From NCBI GenBank assembly GCA_029098225.1, contig JAQXNX010000010.1, positions 124,001 through 188,000 of the forward strand: a DNA stretch of 64,000 bases, given 5' to 3'. The position numbers and the translations under genes are program-made. Under the pieces are notes generated by a model. It had not been told where the DNA came from. It did not search any database and saw only the letters and a program-made list of their open reading frames with translations. Of this stretch, positions 1-9,212 are shown in pieces. The stretch's first letter is position 1. Every line of letters starts with the position of its first letter. Source of the stretch: Spirochaetales bacterium (GTDB lineage Bacteria > Spirochaetota > Spirochaetia > Treponematales > Treponemataceae).

Positions 1-1432
1 CTACGCCAAGCTTTTTGAAAATTTTTCTATCCACTTCGCTAAGCATAACACTTGTATGAACCTGACAACCTTTTAAGTTAGGAAGCTGTTCAATTGCAAG
101 CTGACAATTTTTATCGGTTTTAGAAAGCATTGCAAGAGCAACTAAAACCTCATCAGTATGCAGGCGAGGATTGTTTCCACTTAAATAAGTAACCTTCATT
201 TTCTGAATAGGTTCAATCATTTCTTTTGGAATAAGCTTTAATTTATGATCAAGACCTGCAAGATGTTTTGTTGCATTAAGAATAAGAGCAGCCGAAGTTC
301 CCAGTAAATCAGAAGTTTCAGAAGTAATAATAGTTCCGTCTGCAAGTTCAATTGCAGCACTTGGAAGACCAGATTTTGCAGCGCGCTCTTTAGCAGCAAC
401 AGTTACTTTTCTGTCGTCAGTTGTAACATTAGCCTGCTTCATCAAAAGTTCAATTTTATTTACTTCTTCTTCGCTTGCATCGCCTTCTATCAAACGATTC
501 AATGTAATATAGTAGCGGCGGATTATTTCCTGATTGCTGGCATAACGGCAGGCCTCATCATCATAAATACAAAGCCCGGCCATATTAACACCCATGTCTG
601 TAGGTGACTTATAAGGATTACTGCCATAAATGCCTTTAAAAATTGCATCAAGCACAGGGAAAATTTCTATATCACGATTATAATTTACAGTAGTTTTTCC
701 ATAAGCCTCCAGATGCCACGGGTCAATCATATTTACATCATTCAAATCGGCAGTAGCAGCTTCGTAAGCCAGATTAACAGGATGTTTTAACGGAAGGTTC
801 CAGATAGGAAAGGTTTCAAATTTTGCATAACCAGCTTTAATTCCACGCTTATTTTCATGATAAAGCTGACTCAAACAGGTAGCCATTTTTCCACTTCCAG
901 GACCAGGAGCTGTAACAACAACAAGCGGCCGAGAAGTTTCTATGTAATCATTTTTTCCATATCCCTCGTCGCTGTCTATTAAAGCAACGTTAGACGGATA
1001 ACCTGGAATAGTATAATGATAGTAGGCCTTAATGCCCATTTTCTTTAATTTTGCACGGAATAATTTTGCTGCTTCCTGACCGGTATAATGAGTAATAACC
1101 ACACTACCGACCATTAATCCACGATTCTGAAATTCATCACGCAGACGAAGAACATCCTTGTCATAAGTAATACCCAGATCGCTTCGAATTTTGTTTTTTT
1201 CAATATCAACAGCACTGATTACAATAACAATTTCTGCAACATCTGCAAGCTGCATCAACATGCGTAATTTACTGTCGGGCTGGAATCCTGGGAGAACTCG
1301 AGAAGCATGGTAATCATCAAAAAGCTTACCACCGAATTCAAGATAAAGTTTATCGCCAAATTTAGCGATCCGTTCTTTAATATGTTCTGATTGAATTTTT
1401 AAATATTTTTCATTATCAAATCCGTTTTTCAT
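1..1432 (-). CDS. UPF0371 / DUF1846 family protein (3' end outside window)
   Basis: The gene reads leftward from an ATG at 1432 and stays open to base 2, so about 477 residues are visible and the C-terminus is cut off by the window edge. The N-terminus carries the conserved KYLKIQSEHIKERIAKFG and LYLEFGGKLFDDYHASRVL stretches of the UPF0371/DUF1846 family, whose members are usually about 500 residues, so probably only a few dozen residues are missing. A glycine-rich segment (APGPGSGKMAT, about residue 175-185) looks like a nucleotide-phosphate loop. The family has no settled function; structures are known but the substrate is not. It stands alone, with a GC-rich repeat and the hisB terminator upstream. 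Family assignment is confident, role unknown. Confidence 0.88.
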   Translation of the reverse strand, partial: MKNGFDNEKYLKIQSEHIKERIAKFGDKLYLEFGGKLFDDYHASRVLPGFQPDSKLRMLMQLADVAEIVIVISAVDIEKNKIRSDLGITYDKDVLRLRDEFQNRGLMVGSVVITHYTGQEAAKLFRAKLKKMGIKAYYHYTIPGYPSNVALIDSDEGYGKNDYIETSRPLVVVTAPGPGSGKMATCLSQLYHENKRGIKAGYAKFETFPIWNLPLKHPVNLAYEAATADLNDVNMIDPWHLEAYGKTTVNYNRDIEIFPVLDAIFKGIYGSNPYKSPTDMGVNMAGLCIYDDEACRYASNQEIIRRYYITLNRLIEGDASEEEVNKIELLMKQANVTTDDRKVTVAAKERAAKSGLPSAAIELADGTIITSETSDLLGTSAALILNATKHLAGLDHKLKLIPKEMIEPIQKMKVTYLSGNNPRLHTDEVLVALAMLSKTDKNCQLAIEQLPNLKGCQVHTSVMLSEVDRKIFKKLGV

Positions 1433-1493
1433 AACGGAATTTAATTATATTGGATTTTCCAAAAAATCACAATAATTATTTAAATAATAAAAA

Positions 1494-1610
1494 GCAGGCG
1501 CATTTTTGCTGACGCAAAAACCAGGCTTTCCGCGCTTCGCCGACTAACCGCGGCTCATCCCTCCGCAAAGCTCCGGGACGCCTCCGGCGGCGCTCCAATC
1601 CTTTGCGCGG
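1494..1610 (-). repeat. GC-rich dispersed repeat, copy A
   Basis: A GC-rich block of about 117 bp in otherwise AT-rich DNA between the UPF0371 gene and hisB. Read on the minus strand it contains GCGCAAAGGATTGGAGC, then GATGAGCCGCGGTTAGTCGG and GGAAAGCCTG, and ends in the hairpin TTTTTGCGTCAGCAAAAA. The same landmarks in the same order occur near 24.9, 36.9 and 54.5 kb, with differing hairpin sequences between them. No convincing reading frame. Confidence 0.75.
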
Positions 1611-1616
1611 TTATAA

Positions 1617-1648
1617 AAATAAAAGGCCGCTCAACTGAGCAGCCTTTG
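1617..1648 (-). terminator. Rho-independent terminator of hisB
   Basis: An inverted repeat AAAGGCcGCTCA / TGAGCaGCCTTT with one mismatch. On the minus strand it is followed by a T-rich run. It lies 32 bases past the hisB stop codon, so it probably ends the hisG-hisB transcript. Confidence 0.7.
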
Positions 1649-1679
1649 TAAATAATTAATACTTTATTTGCAGTAATGT

Positions 1680-2294
1680 TTATGCAATCACGCCTTTAGT
1701 ACTTGGAATTGCTCCATTTCGGCGGGAGTCAATTTCTACTGCAGCACGAATTGCGCGGCTTACAGCCTTAAAGCTTGCTTCAATTTTGTGGTGGTCGCTG
1801 CGACCGCGAATTACATCTATATGTAAATTGCACTGAGCGCTGTTAGTAAAGCCCTGCCAGAAGTCTTCAAAACAATCTGTCTGGAAAGAACCTTCTTTTC
1901 CATTCTGAATGCTTACAAGAGGAGCTCCTGTTAGTAAAGAATTACAAACAAGAAAAGGTCTTCCGCCAAAATCTACTGCAGCCTGCGCAAGAGTTTCGTC
2001 CATTGGGTAAATAAAAAATCCTGAGCGGAAAATGCCTGCACAATCGCCGAGTGCCTTTTTAAAACATTCGCCAAGAACAATTCCTGTATCTTCAATTGTG
2101 TGATGCTGGTCTACGTTCAAATCGCCGGCAATTTTTCCCGAAAGGTCAAACATTCCGTGCTTGCAAAAACTCTTAAGCATGTGATCAAAAAAACCTATTG
2201 GATTTTCAACATCACATTTTCCTGTTCCATCAAGGTTCAGTGTAAGTTCAATCTGTGTTTCGCCAGTTGTTCTTTTTACTGTTGCAGTTCTCAT
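1680..2294 (-). CDS. hisB: Imidazoleglycerol-phosphate dehydratase
   Basis: Catalyses dehydration of imidazole glycerol phosphate to imidazole acetol phosphate, a late step of histidine synthesis in the cytoplasm. The 204-residue product has the diagnostic motifs FFDHMLKSFCKHGMFDL, DQHHTIEDTGIVLG and RSDHHKIEASFKAVSRAIR; the HH pairs bind the two manganese ions. Length matches the single-domain enzyme without a HisN phosphatase fusion. An upstream in-frame ATG at 2357 would add 21 residues encoded by the repeat-like spacer. The start at 2294 is preferred because GGAGG lies five bases before it. It follows hisG in the same direction after a structured 190-bp gap. Other his genes are not in the window. 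Confidence 0.95.
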   Translation of the reverse strand: MRTATVKRTTGETQIELTLNLDGTGKCDVENPIGFFDHMLKSFCKHGMFDLSGKIAGDLNVDQHHTIEDTGIVLGECFKKALGDCAGIFRSGFFIYPMDETLAQAAVDFGGRPFLVCNSLLTGAPLVSIQNGKEGSFQTDCFEDFWQGFTNSAQCNLHIDVIRGRSDHHKIEASFKAVSRAIRAAVEIDSRRNGAIPSTKGVIA

Positions 2295-2299
2295 GTATA

Positions 2300-2480
2300 C
2301 CTCCATGACGGGGCGTTGCGGGGTGTCCCCGCAGAGGGGGTAGCGAGCAACGCGCATGATTAATCTCGCGAGCCATTCTTTCGATGAGCCTAAAAAATGC
2401 TGTACATTTTTTTTAACGGCTCTTCGATTTTAGGCAAGTGCGAGCGAGGGGGAGACTTCCCCCTTCTACCCTATAACCTG
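2300..2480. repeat. Structured GC-rich spacer between hisG and hisB
   Basis: About 180 bases holding several inverted repeats. GCGTTGC (about 2313) pairs with GCAACGC (about 2350) around an inner GCGGGG / CCCCGC stem, and a second hairpin near 2450 pairs AGGGGGA with TTCCCCCT. It resembles the other multi-hairpin intergenic blocks here but does not share the core words of the 1.5-kb repeat family. It lies inside a likely hisG-hisB transcript, where it could act on mRNA processing or simply be a repeat. Confidence 0.5.
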
Positions 2481-2487
2481 ACACCTA

Positions 2488-3360
2488 TTAAAGCATCACC
2501 TTTCTTAATTCGTACTCAACAATATCTGTTGCACCAAGACTCTGAAGCTTTGGCAAAAGATTTGGAACTTCAGATTTCTTAACTGCAATTTTTATTGCAT
2601 ATCCGTCTCCGCCAAAAAGTGGAGAAACGGTTGGACTCTTCATACTTGGAATTCCCTTAATAAGATTATCAAAATTGTCCTTTGAACAATTCATCTCAAG
2701 CATAACACGATTGCGGGCATTCAAAACAGTTTCAAAAAGCATTTTAAGCTCCATGATTTTCTGACGCTTTTCTGAATCTTTCATTGCTTCTTTGCTTGCA
2801 TACATTCTTGTAGAAGATTCCATAAGAGTGTCTACAATCTTAAGTCTGTTTGCCTTAAGCGAAGAGCCTGTAGAAGTATTATCAATTAAAATCTGAGCAA
2901 TAGATTCTTCGGTATCCTGAACAAAGCCTTCGGAAGTTCCCCAGGTTCTAAAAACAGTTCCTTGAATTTTTTTATCTTCTATCCAATGCTTTGTAAGATT
3001 CTGATATTCAGTTGCAATTGTAACCGGAGCCTTAAGAAGTTTTTCAAAATCGCGGCTTTCTGGAATTGCAGCTACAATTCTTACTCCGTCAAATCCAAGA
3101 TCCATAATTTCTTCAACGTCATTTTCTACGCCGTTTTCATAAACCCAGTCTTTGCCAGAAAATCCAACATCGGCTTTATTATTTGCAAGAAGCAAACTTG
3201 TAATCTGAGGCTTAACAACCTGAAAAGCCAGATCCTCCTGATTCGTTACCGGGAAATATGTTCTGTCTGGAAGATAGATAGAAATTCCAACATCACTAAG
3301 AAGCTCATAAACAGATTCGTAAATTCTTCCTTTTGCAAGTAAAATTTTCAATTTTTCCAT
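2488..3360 (-). CDS. hisG: ATP phosphoribosyltransferase, long form
   Basis: First enzyme of histidine synthesis: joins ATP and PRPP to give phosphoribosyl-ATP. At 290 residues it is the long homohexameric form that carries its own C-terminal regulatory domain, so no HisZ partner is needed. Visible features are the N-terminal ILLAKGRIYESVYELL segment, the VGFSGKDWVYENG stretch of the catalytic domain, the PRPP loop region near DNTSTGSSLKANRLK, and the C-terminal domain of about 75 residues ending in ATDIVEYELRKVML. The C-terminal domain is the usual site of histidine feedback inhibition. The start ATG is at 3360. hisB lies downstream in the same direction. Confidence 0.95.
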   Translation of the reverse strand: MEKLKILLAKGRIYESVYELLSDVGISIYLPDRTYFPVTNQEDLAFQVVKPQITSLLLANNKADVGFSGKDWVYENGVENDVEEIMDLGFDGVRIVAAIPESRDFEKLLKAPVTIATEYQNLTKHWIEDKKIQGTVFRTWGTSEGFVQDTEESIAQILIDNTSTGSSLKANRLKIVDTLMESSTRMYASKEAMKDSEKRQKIMELKMLFETVLNARNRVMLEMNCSKDNFDNLIKGIPSMKSPTVSPLFGGDGYAIKIAVKKSEVPNLLPKLQSLGATDIVEYELRKVML

Positions 3361-3416
3361 AATTCAAAAGTATATAGAAGAATTAAGAGAGTTTCAACTT
3401 GAAAAAATTAAGGCGG

Positions 3417-3723
3417 GAAAATCAGTTTTGGGAATTTATTTAAAAAAAAATAGCTTCCGGGAGAGGTCCTACTTTCACAGAAGTTATTTTAGGTGAAGCC
3501 TTAAAAACATGTATGCGAAAATCAGTCTTGCAAATATTCATGCAAAAAAAATAGCGCAAGGGCGAAGGCCGGCTTTCAAAAACACTCTATTTTGCTGCCG
3601 CGCGAGCGGCAACGTATATAGTTCCACCGCAAAATAGCGTGTAGCACGCTAGCGTGCGGTTTTGAAAGACGGCCCACGCTCGGAAGCTATTTTTGAAGTA
3701 TAAATTTAAAAAAACTGATTTTC
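3417..3723. repeat. AT-rich element with terminal inverted repeats, long form
   Basis: A 307-bp non-coding block between the DUF1015 gene and hisG. Its left end GAAAATCAGTTTT (3417) is the inverted copy of its right end AAAACTGATTTTC (3711-3723). The similarity extends inward about 45 bp, through a TTTAAAAAAAATAGCTTCCG-like stretch on both sides. A second copy of the left end begins exactly 100 bases in (3517). The interior has further stems: CTATTTTGC/GCAAAATAG, GCCGC/GCGGC and GCACGC/GCGTGC. A 71-bp short form occurs at 7586. No transposase is encoded, so it resembles a miniature inverted-repeat element. Confidence 0.7.
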
Positions 3724-3731
3724 GAATTACA

Positions 3732-5093
3732 CTAGAACAATTTCCTGCACTCAAGGTAGAACCGTTTTTCGTCTGCTTCGCCCATAGAAAAGCTTTTTCT
3801 TGGAAGAGGTCCGCGCCCGCTGATTGTTTCAAAAAAGCTGTCTTTCATAATTGGTGGAAGAAGAATTCCAACTGCGCCTGATTTTTCTCCAAGCTTTAAT
3901 ACTTCCTCTGTTCCATGAATATAATCTATTTCTGCGCCAGCAGCTGATTTTTCTGACTTTAAAAAAGCATCAATTTCCGGCTGAAGTCTTGCTACTGCAA
4001 GTTCAGAAATTTTTGTCTTAAGCAAAACATATTTTTGTTTTCCGTTTTCATTAAAAGAAAAACCAAAATCTGCCTTGGAATTTTTTACGGCATTTTCAAG
4101 TTCAGCTTTATCTGCAGTTTCACGAACTTCGCCGCCGAGTTTTTCTGCAAGATAATTTATTAATGCTTCAGAATTTACATTAAATATTACGCGATGAATT
4201 GGTTCAAAAGTTAAACCTTCATCATAAATATTTACAATTTCTACAAGCGCAAAACGAACTCTTGAATTTTTAATTTCTTCTTCTGTTGCATTATTTTTAA
4301 TCAGCTCGTTTTTATATTCATCCCAAACAGCCTTTGCAGTTGCAAGAGAATGATTGCCATCACCTACTGCAAAAAGAAAAGTTGAACCGTCTGCCGCACG
4401 ATTTTTTTCTGCAATTCCAGAAACTGCTTTTGTAACAGCTTCAATTTCGTCTTCTGTTTCAACTGCCCATCCGGTAATTTCACCACCGTTGCACATGATT
4501 CTTCCATCGTAAAGAGGCTTTTTTACTTTTACAAGGCTTCCGGTTTTTCCTACAAGCAAATCCTCTTTATCATTTACAAGAAGCATAATGTGAGGAAGTT
4601 CAAGCGGAGCGCCTTTTCTAATTTCCATTCTTGGTGGAATGCGTTCTACAATTGTTGCCTCTGTAGCACGAATGTTTGCTGTAGAAAAAGGTTTCCATTC
4701 GTAAGTTTCAAGATCTATCTGCGCAACAAGTCCTTTACGTGTACGTCCAAATGCAGTTTTTCTTTCTATATAAATCATACATTCACGAGGTGCTTCAAAA
4801 ACGCAACTACCTGAAGATTCACCTTCTCCAAGATATTCTTTCATAGTTTTTCTGATTTTTTCTATACGCTCTTTTTTGTCCGGCGAATTTAAATAAACTT
4901 CTGGTAAAATTAAATTAAGTGTAGAAGGCTTTCCTTCTGCATTTTTTTCTACCTGCTTCCAGTAATCCAAATCCTGTGTATACTGATCACATGCAATTAC
5001 AGACCAGCTTTTAATATCAATGTTTTTTGGTAAAAGAATTTCTGGAACAGAAATTCCAAATGATTCTAATTTAGTTGTATCAAAATTTTTCAT
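3732..5093 (-). CDS. DUF1015 family protein
   Basis: A 453-residue cytoplasmic protein of the DUF1015 family (COG4198), found in many anaerobes and spirochaetes and without an established reaction. Recognisable stretches are SWSVIACDQYTQDLDYW near the N-terminus, the GDGNHSLATAKAVWDEY motif near the middle and DYIHGTEEVLKL near the C-terminus. A GTG at 5135 would add 14 residues; neither start has a strong ribosome site, and the ATG at 5093 begins the conserved part. The stop lies nine bases from a terminal-inverted-repeat element. Confidence 0.85.
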   Translation of the reverse strand: MKNFDTTKLESFGISVPEILLPKNIDIKSWSVIACDQYTQDLDYWKQVEKNAEGKPSTLNLILPEVYLNSPDKKERIEKIRKTMKEYLGEGESSGSCVFEAPRECMIYIERKTAFGRTRKGLVAQIDLETYEWKPFSTANIRATEATIVERIPPRMEIRKGAPLELPHIMLLVNDKEDLLVGKTGSLVKVKKPLYDGRIMCNGGEITGWAVETEDEIEAVTKAVSGIAEKNRAADGSTFLFAVGDGNHSLATAKAVWDEYKNELIKNNATEEEIKNSRVRFALVEIVNIYDEGLTFEPIHRVIFNVNSEALINYLAEKLGGEVRETADKAELENAVKNSKADFGFSFNENGKQKYVLLKTKISELAVARLQPEIDAFLKSEKSAAGAEIDYIHGTEEVLKLGEKSGAVGILLPPIMKDSFFETISGRGPLPRKSFSMGEADEKRFYLECRKLF

Positions 5094-5183
5094 TCTTTGA
5101 TTATACAGATAAAGATTTTCTTTGGGAACAGGCACTTAAACAACTAAACAATTCACTGCCCCTACATAAACTGTACCTGGACG

Positions 5184-6761
5184 TTATTGCTGCTTATTTG
5201 ATTTTTTATTTTTATATAAAAACAAAACAAGAACACCAAAAATCAAAATAATTATAATAATAAAAACTATATTATCTATTAAATAATCACCTGCAGAATA
5301 TGAATACAATTTTTTAGAATAAGTATAGGCAAGATTCTGCGCATAAGTTGAACCAATTACATTTATTCCTCTGTTCAGCAATCTTAACAGACTTTCATTT
5401 CCTACCTTTATTCCAAAACATCTGTCATCATATTTTTCAAGCTGCTTTATTTTAAGATTCCGGTATTTTCTGTTTCTTAAAAGTTCATTTCTAAGACCAT
5501 TAATAGTAGTACAGGTCACCTTTTTACTTAAAACTGCATTCAGGCAATCTTCTATAGAATCATAGAAAATAATCTGTGCTTCCGGAAAACTTGCCAGAAT
5601 GTAATAATACTGCATTGTATTATTTTTATTTACCGCAAATATTGTTTTTTCTTTTTCATAATTTGAGTTATAAACAAGTTCTGTTGGAGATGTACAAACA
5701 ACATTCGACTGATAAATTCCATTTTCTTCCGAATAATAAATTCCACCGCCTACAGGAAAAATAACATCAACTTCACCAAGGGTTACTGCCGAAATCATCT
5801 GGCTGTAGCTGTTATAAGCTGTATAACTTATTTCCATGTCTTTTATACCAAGCCGATTAAAAATTTCTGGAAAAAGCTCTTTAACAATTCCAGTTACATT
5901 TTTTGTTTCATCCATATCGCTGTAAGGCAGATAATTATTTAAATATCCAACTTTAAGATTTTTATGAGAGGCAATCCATTCTTTTTCTGCATCAGAAAAG
6001 GCCCGACTAGAAACACTAAATGGGAAAAATTTTGCATGAAGCGCATTTAAAAAATTTGGCTCATCTTTATTTAAAAGCATCTGAGCCATATCCAGCTGCG
6101 AAAGTAAATCCTGTCTTTTAATATTTACACAAAGATAATATTCAGAATTTCCAAATTCACATAAAACTTCTACATTGTCTCTTCCATAAGTTCCATCGCT
6201 TTCGGCAACAACAATATCTAGTATATTATTATTAAAAGCTTCAAATAATTTTTTGTAGTCCGGATAATTTACAACAGAAGCTGTTATATGATGCAGTGTT
6301 AAAAATTCATTAAGCTCCTCTAAAATTGAACTGTCTAGAATTCCTATTACTTTTCCATTAAGTGAAGAATAATCTTCTTCTGTTATACTTGTATCTGAAG
6401 AGTGTTTTAAAAGATAAAACGATTCTGTTCCCATTGATAATGACGGGTAACCTATTAAACCTTCTCTTTCTTTTTTCCAGGCAAGTCCGGCTAAAAAATC
6501 AATTTTACCTTCAAGCAGCATGTTATATAAATCTTTATAACTTCCATATACGTATTCATAACGCCAGCCGGTATATTCTGCCAGCTTCTGATAATACTCA
6601 TAAGCATAACCGGCTTTTACAGTACTCTTTGCTGCGCCTTCCTGAAAAACTTCATTTTCATAATAACCGACTCTTACTGTCTGATAATTTTTTTCTGCAA
6701 AAAGCAGACTCAAAGAAAGAAGAAATAAAACAGAAAAGATAAAGACTTTTTTAATATTCAT
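5184..6761 (-). CDS. Membrane-anchored protein with two periplasmic solute-binding domains
   Basis: 525 residues with a signal peptide (about 1-22), then two tandem SBP_bac_3-type domains. The first begins near VRVGYYENEVFQEG and the second near LKVGYLNNYLPYSD. One transmembrane helix follows (about 493-514, rich in isoleucine) and then a short basic tail. The architecture matches the sensory half of BvgS-like kinases or GGDEF/EAL receptors, which normally continue into a cytoplasmic output domain. Here the protein stops right after the membrane helix. It could be a truncated receptor, a receptor that signals through a partner, or a tethered binding protein. The secreted-protein gene at 6813 precedes it on the same strand. 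Confidence 0.75.
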   Translation of the reverse strand: MNIKKVFIFSVLFLLSLSLLFAEKNYQTVRVGYYENEVFQEGAAKSTVKAGYAYEYYQKLAEYTGWRYEYVYGSYKDLYNMLLEGKIDFLAGLAWKKEREGLIGYPSLSMGTESFYLLKHSSDTSITEEDYSSLNGKVIGILDSSILEELNEFLTLHHITASVVNYPDYKKLFEAFNNNILDIVVAESDGTYGRDNVEVLCEFGNSEYYLCVNIKRQDLLSQLDMAQMLLNKDEPNFLNALHAKFFPFSVSSRAFSDAEKEWIASHKNLKVGYLNNYLPYSDMDETKNVTGIVKELFPEIFNRLGIKDMEISYTAYNSYSQMISAVTLGEVDVIFPVGGGIYYSEENGIYQSNVVCTSPTELVYNSNYEKEKTIFAVNKNNTMQYYYILASFPEAQIIFYDSIEDCLNAVLSKKVTCTTINGLRNELLRNRKYRNLKIKQLEKYDDRCFGIKVGNESLLRLLNRGINVIGSTYAQNLAYTYSKKLYSYSAGDYLIDNIVFIIIIILIFGVLVLFLYKNKKSNKQQ

Positions 6762-6812
6762 TGATTACCACTCTTTTTTCAAAAATGCTGCTTCTTCTCT
6801 ACCTTAATATTA

Positions 6813-7532
6813 TTATAGTTTATCTAAAAAATATAAGCAAAGAGTTTTTATTCTATTCTCAAAGGAAACAGAAATTCTTTTATGAAAAATAGGAAACCTT
6901 GGAGCCCTCACACCGCCAATTCCATACATAACCCATTTATCCTGATCTTTAAAAACATAAATGCCTATCTTCATTCGTTCAGGCCATATGCAATCTAATT
7001 TTTTATGATAAGAAAGTTTATTTTCATTTACTGCAAGATAAAAAATTTCATCATCTGTCCGTCGAACTTCAAATCTTTCGCATACAACATCAAACGGATC
7101 CATTTCCAGATCTGCCTTTACAACATATTTGTCTTCTTCTTCATATTTTTCTTTTATCTGCGCATAAGTAAACAAATCGTACCATTTTTTTGCTTCTACA
7201 GACCAGTATGGAATTCCTACATAGTCCTGTACGTTATTTAAAATAGTTTCAAAGCTTTCAGGAAGATTTTCCATACCTTCATACGGAATATATTTTATAA
7301 CCTCAACCAGATACTTTGGCTTTAATTTTTTCATTGCATCAAAAAGATACGGCGATAAATTTTTTCCTTCTTTTTCAAGACAAATATTACTGTAAAATTC
7401 AATATTTCTTATAAGTACATTCCCATCTTCCAGTTGTTCAATTTCTTCTTCCGAAATTTTTGAATTAAAATTTTCACAAAATACAGAAGAACAAATCATT
7501 AAAAAGCAAAAAAATAGTTTAAATCGTCTCAT
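6813..7532 (-). CDS. Secreted protein of unknown function
   Basis: 239 residues with an N-terminal signal peptide (MRRFKLFFCFLMICSSVFC). The segment MICSSVFC could act as a loose spirochaetal lipobox. The rest is a soluble charged domain with no recognised motif. It lies 51 bases upstream of the solute-binding gene on the same strand and may be cotranscribed. I do not recognise the family. Confidence 0.65.
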   Translation of the reverse strand: MRRFKLFFCFLMICSSVFCENFNSKISEEEIEQLEDGNVLIRNIEFYSNICLEKEGKNLSPYLFDAMKKLKPKYLVEVIKYIPYEGMENLPESFETILNNVQDYVGIPYWSVEAKKWYDLFTYAQIKEKYEEEDKYVVKADLEMDPFDVVCERFEVRRTDDEIFYLAVNENKLSYHKKLDCIWPERMKIGIYVFKDQDKWVMYGIGGVRAPRFPIFHKRISVSFENRIKTLCLYFLDKL

Positions 7533-7585
7533 AAAGTTTTTCTATTTTATAATATTTTGTAAATACATTCCATTAATTAACCGTG

Positions 7586-7656
7586 GAAATCAGTTTTATA
7601 AACAAATAATTAAAAAATAGCGCAAGTGCAAGCTACGTTTTTTAAAACTGATTTTC
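7586..7656. repeat. Terminal-inverted-repeat element, short form
   Basis: A 71-bp palindromic element. GAAATCAGTTTT at the left is inverted as AAAACTGATTTC at the right, around an interior with AAAAAATAGCGCAAG and AGCTACGTTTTTT. Ends and interior match the long form at 3417-3723. It sits just upstream of the phosphofructokinase gene. Confidence 0.65.
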
Positions 7657-7746
7657 TAGTTCATTTTTCCATTTTTTCATTCCCCTTGAATAAATCATAT
7701 TTCCGTTATATTCTTATAAAACTATAGTGAACCTTGAGGTGATTTT

Positions 7747-9150
7747 ATGTCAGAAGAAAAATTTGATTTTACAATTGATAATCTTGGACCTTGTACAATT
7801 CCTTCTCCAATTAAACTTTCTACAGTGCATGGAGATTATACAGCAAATTATGTAAGCGACGATTCTTATGTTCTTTCCGAAGTAAATATTTTTGATAAAT
7901 CAAAACCTGTTGTTCTTGATTCTTCAAATCTTATGGAAAAAGCTGGTCCCCGTGAAAAGATTTATTTTGATCCTACTCACGCTAAGGCCGGAATCTGTAC
8001 CTGTGGTGGTCTTTGCCCTGGTTTGAATGATGTTATTCGTGCAATTGTACGTTGTTTGAACACTCGTTATGGAGTAAAAACTATTAAAGGTTATCAGTAT
8101 GGATTCCGCGGCTTCTTTGCAGAAAGCGGCTACGAACCACTTGAACTTGACCGTTATTTAATAGATGAAATTCACAAAATTGGTGGAACTTACCTTGGAA
8201 CAAGCCGTGGCGGCGGACAGCGTGTTGAAGAAATTGTAGACTGTCTTGAACGCGATGGAATCAACATGCTTTTCATTCTTGGCGGTGACGGAACTCAGCG
8301 CGGTTCTTATGATATCGCATGCGAAGTTGAAAAACGCGGCCTTAAATGTGCAGTAGTTGGTGTTCCAAAAACTGTAGATAACGACCTTATGTTTATTGAC
8401 CGTTCTTTCGGTTTTGAGACTGCAGTTCAGCGTGCAAAAGAAACTGTTGCCGCTGTTCATATGGAAGCTGCAAGCCAGATTAACGGTATTGGTCTTGTAA
8501 AGCTTATGGGTCGCGAGGCCGGTTTTATTGCCGCTGCAGCAGCCCTTTCAAGCCATGAAACTAACTTCTGTCTTATTCCCGAAGTTCCTTTTGAAATGGA
8601 AGGCGAAAATGGATTCCTTGCTACTCTTGAACGCCGTCTTGCTAAACGTGGACATGCTGTAATTGTAGTTTCTGAAGGTGCAGGTCAGGATCTTCTTCAG
8701 GCTACCGGTGCAACAGATGCTTCTGGTAACAAAAAGCTTTCTGATATTGGTGTTTTCCTTAAAGCCGAAATTGAAAAATACTTTAAATCAAAGAATATCG
8801 AAATCAACCTTAAATATATTGATCCTTCGTATCAGGTTCGTGCTTCTGTTACCACTGCAAGTGATTCTATTTACTGTGAACGTCTTGGTAATAATGCTGT
8901 TCATGCTGCAATGGCAGGAAAAACTAAGTGTGTAATTGGTCTTGTTCATGATAAATTCGTACATTTGCCAATTAAAGCAGTCACTGCTCACCGCAATGCT
9001 GTTGATCCGGAAGGTTCTCTCTGGCGAGATACTCTTGATGCTACTGGTCAGCCAATTCTTATGGTTAATGATATGTCTAAAGCTCTTGAAAAAATGGCTG
9101 CAGCAGTTGCAGGCGCAAAATCAAAGCCAAGTGAGCAGAAAAAGAAATAA
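7747..9150 (+). CDS. 6-phosphofructokinase, probably ATP-dependent (TP0108/BB0727-like)
   Basis: Phosphorylates fructose 6-phosphate in glycolysis. The 467-residue protein has the N-terminal extension of the group seen in spirochaetes, plants and trypanosomes. Key motifs are [17 protein letters not shown] (phosphoryl-donor loop), GGDGTQRG (179-186) and PKTVDND (207-213, with catalytic Asp 211). In the family, Gly after GGD favours ATP while Asp favours pyrophosphate. Here Gly 182 is combined with Lys 208, the mixed pattern of plant and trypanosome ATP-PFKs, so ATP use is inferred. A GAGGTG ribosome site precedes the ATG. A terminator follows. Confidence 0.9.
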   Translation: MSEEKFDFTIDNLGPCTIPSPIKLSTVHGDYTANYVSDDSYVLSEVNIFDKSKPVVLDSSNLMEKAGPREKIYFDPTHAKAGICTCGGLCPGLNDVIRAIVRCLNTRYGVKTIKGYQYGFRGFFAESGYEPLELDRYLIDEIHKIGGTYLGTSRGGGQRVEEIVDCLERDGINMLFILGGDGTQRGSYDIACEVEKRGLKCAVVGVPKTVDNDLMFIDRSFGFETAVQRAKETVAAVHMEAASQINGIGLVKLMGREAGFIAAAAALSSHETNFCLIPEVPFEMEGENGFLATLERRLAKRGHAVIVVSEGAGQDLLQATGATDASGNKKLSDIGVFLKAEIEKYFKSKNIEINLKYIDPSYQVRASVTTASDSIYCERLGNNAVHAAMAGKTKCVIGLVHDKFVHLPIKAVTAHRNAVDPEGSLWRDTLDATGQPILMVNDMSKALEKMAAAVAGAKSKPSEQKKK

Positions 9151-9174
9151 TATCGTTTACGATATTGTTTAAGT

Positions 9175-9212
9175 AACCTTACAGGAAAATACTTCTTGTA
9201 AGGTTTTTTTTT
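9175..9212 (+). terminator. Rho-independent terminator after phosphofructokinase
   Basis: AACCTTACA pairs with TGTAAGGTT across a short loop and is followed by a run of T. A smaller stem, AATATCG/CGATATT, spans the stop codon just upstream. The right arm overlaps the -35 box of the next gene. Confidence 0.85.

Noticed and set aside
2100..2363. Plus-strand frame across hisB
   Set aside because: Antisense shadow of a well-conserved enzyme, with cysteine/serine-rich low-quality sequence.
3587..3832. 81-codon minus-strand frame over the inverted-repeat element
   Set aside because: It runs through the non-coding repeat and overlaps the end of the DUF1015 gene in another frame; no ribosome site and no protein-like pattern.
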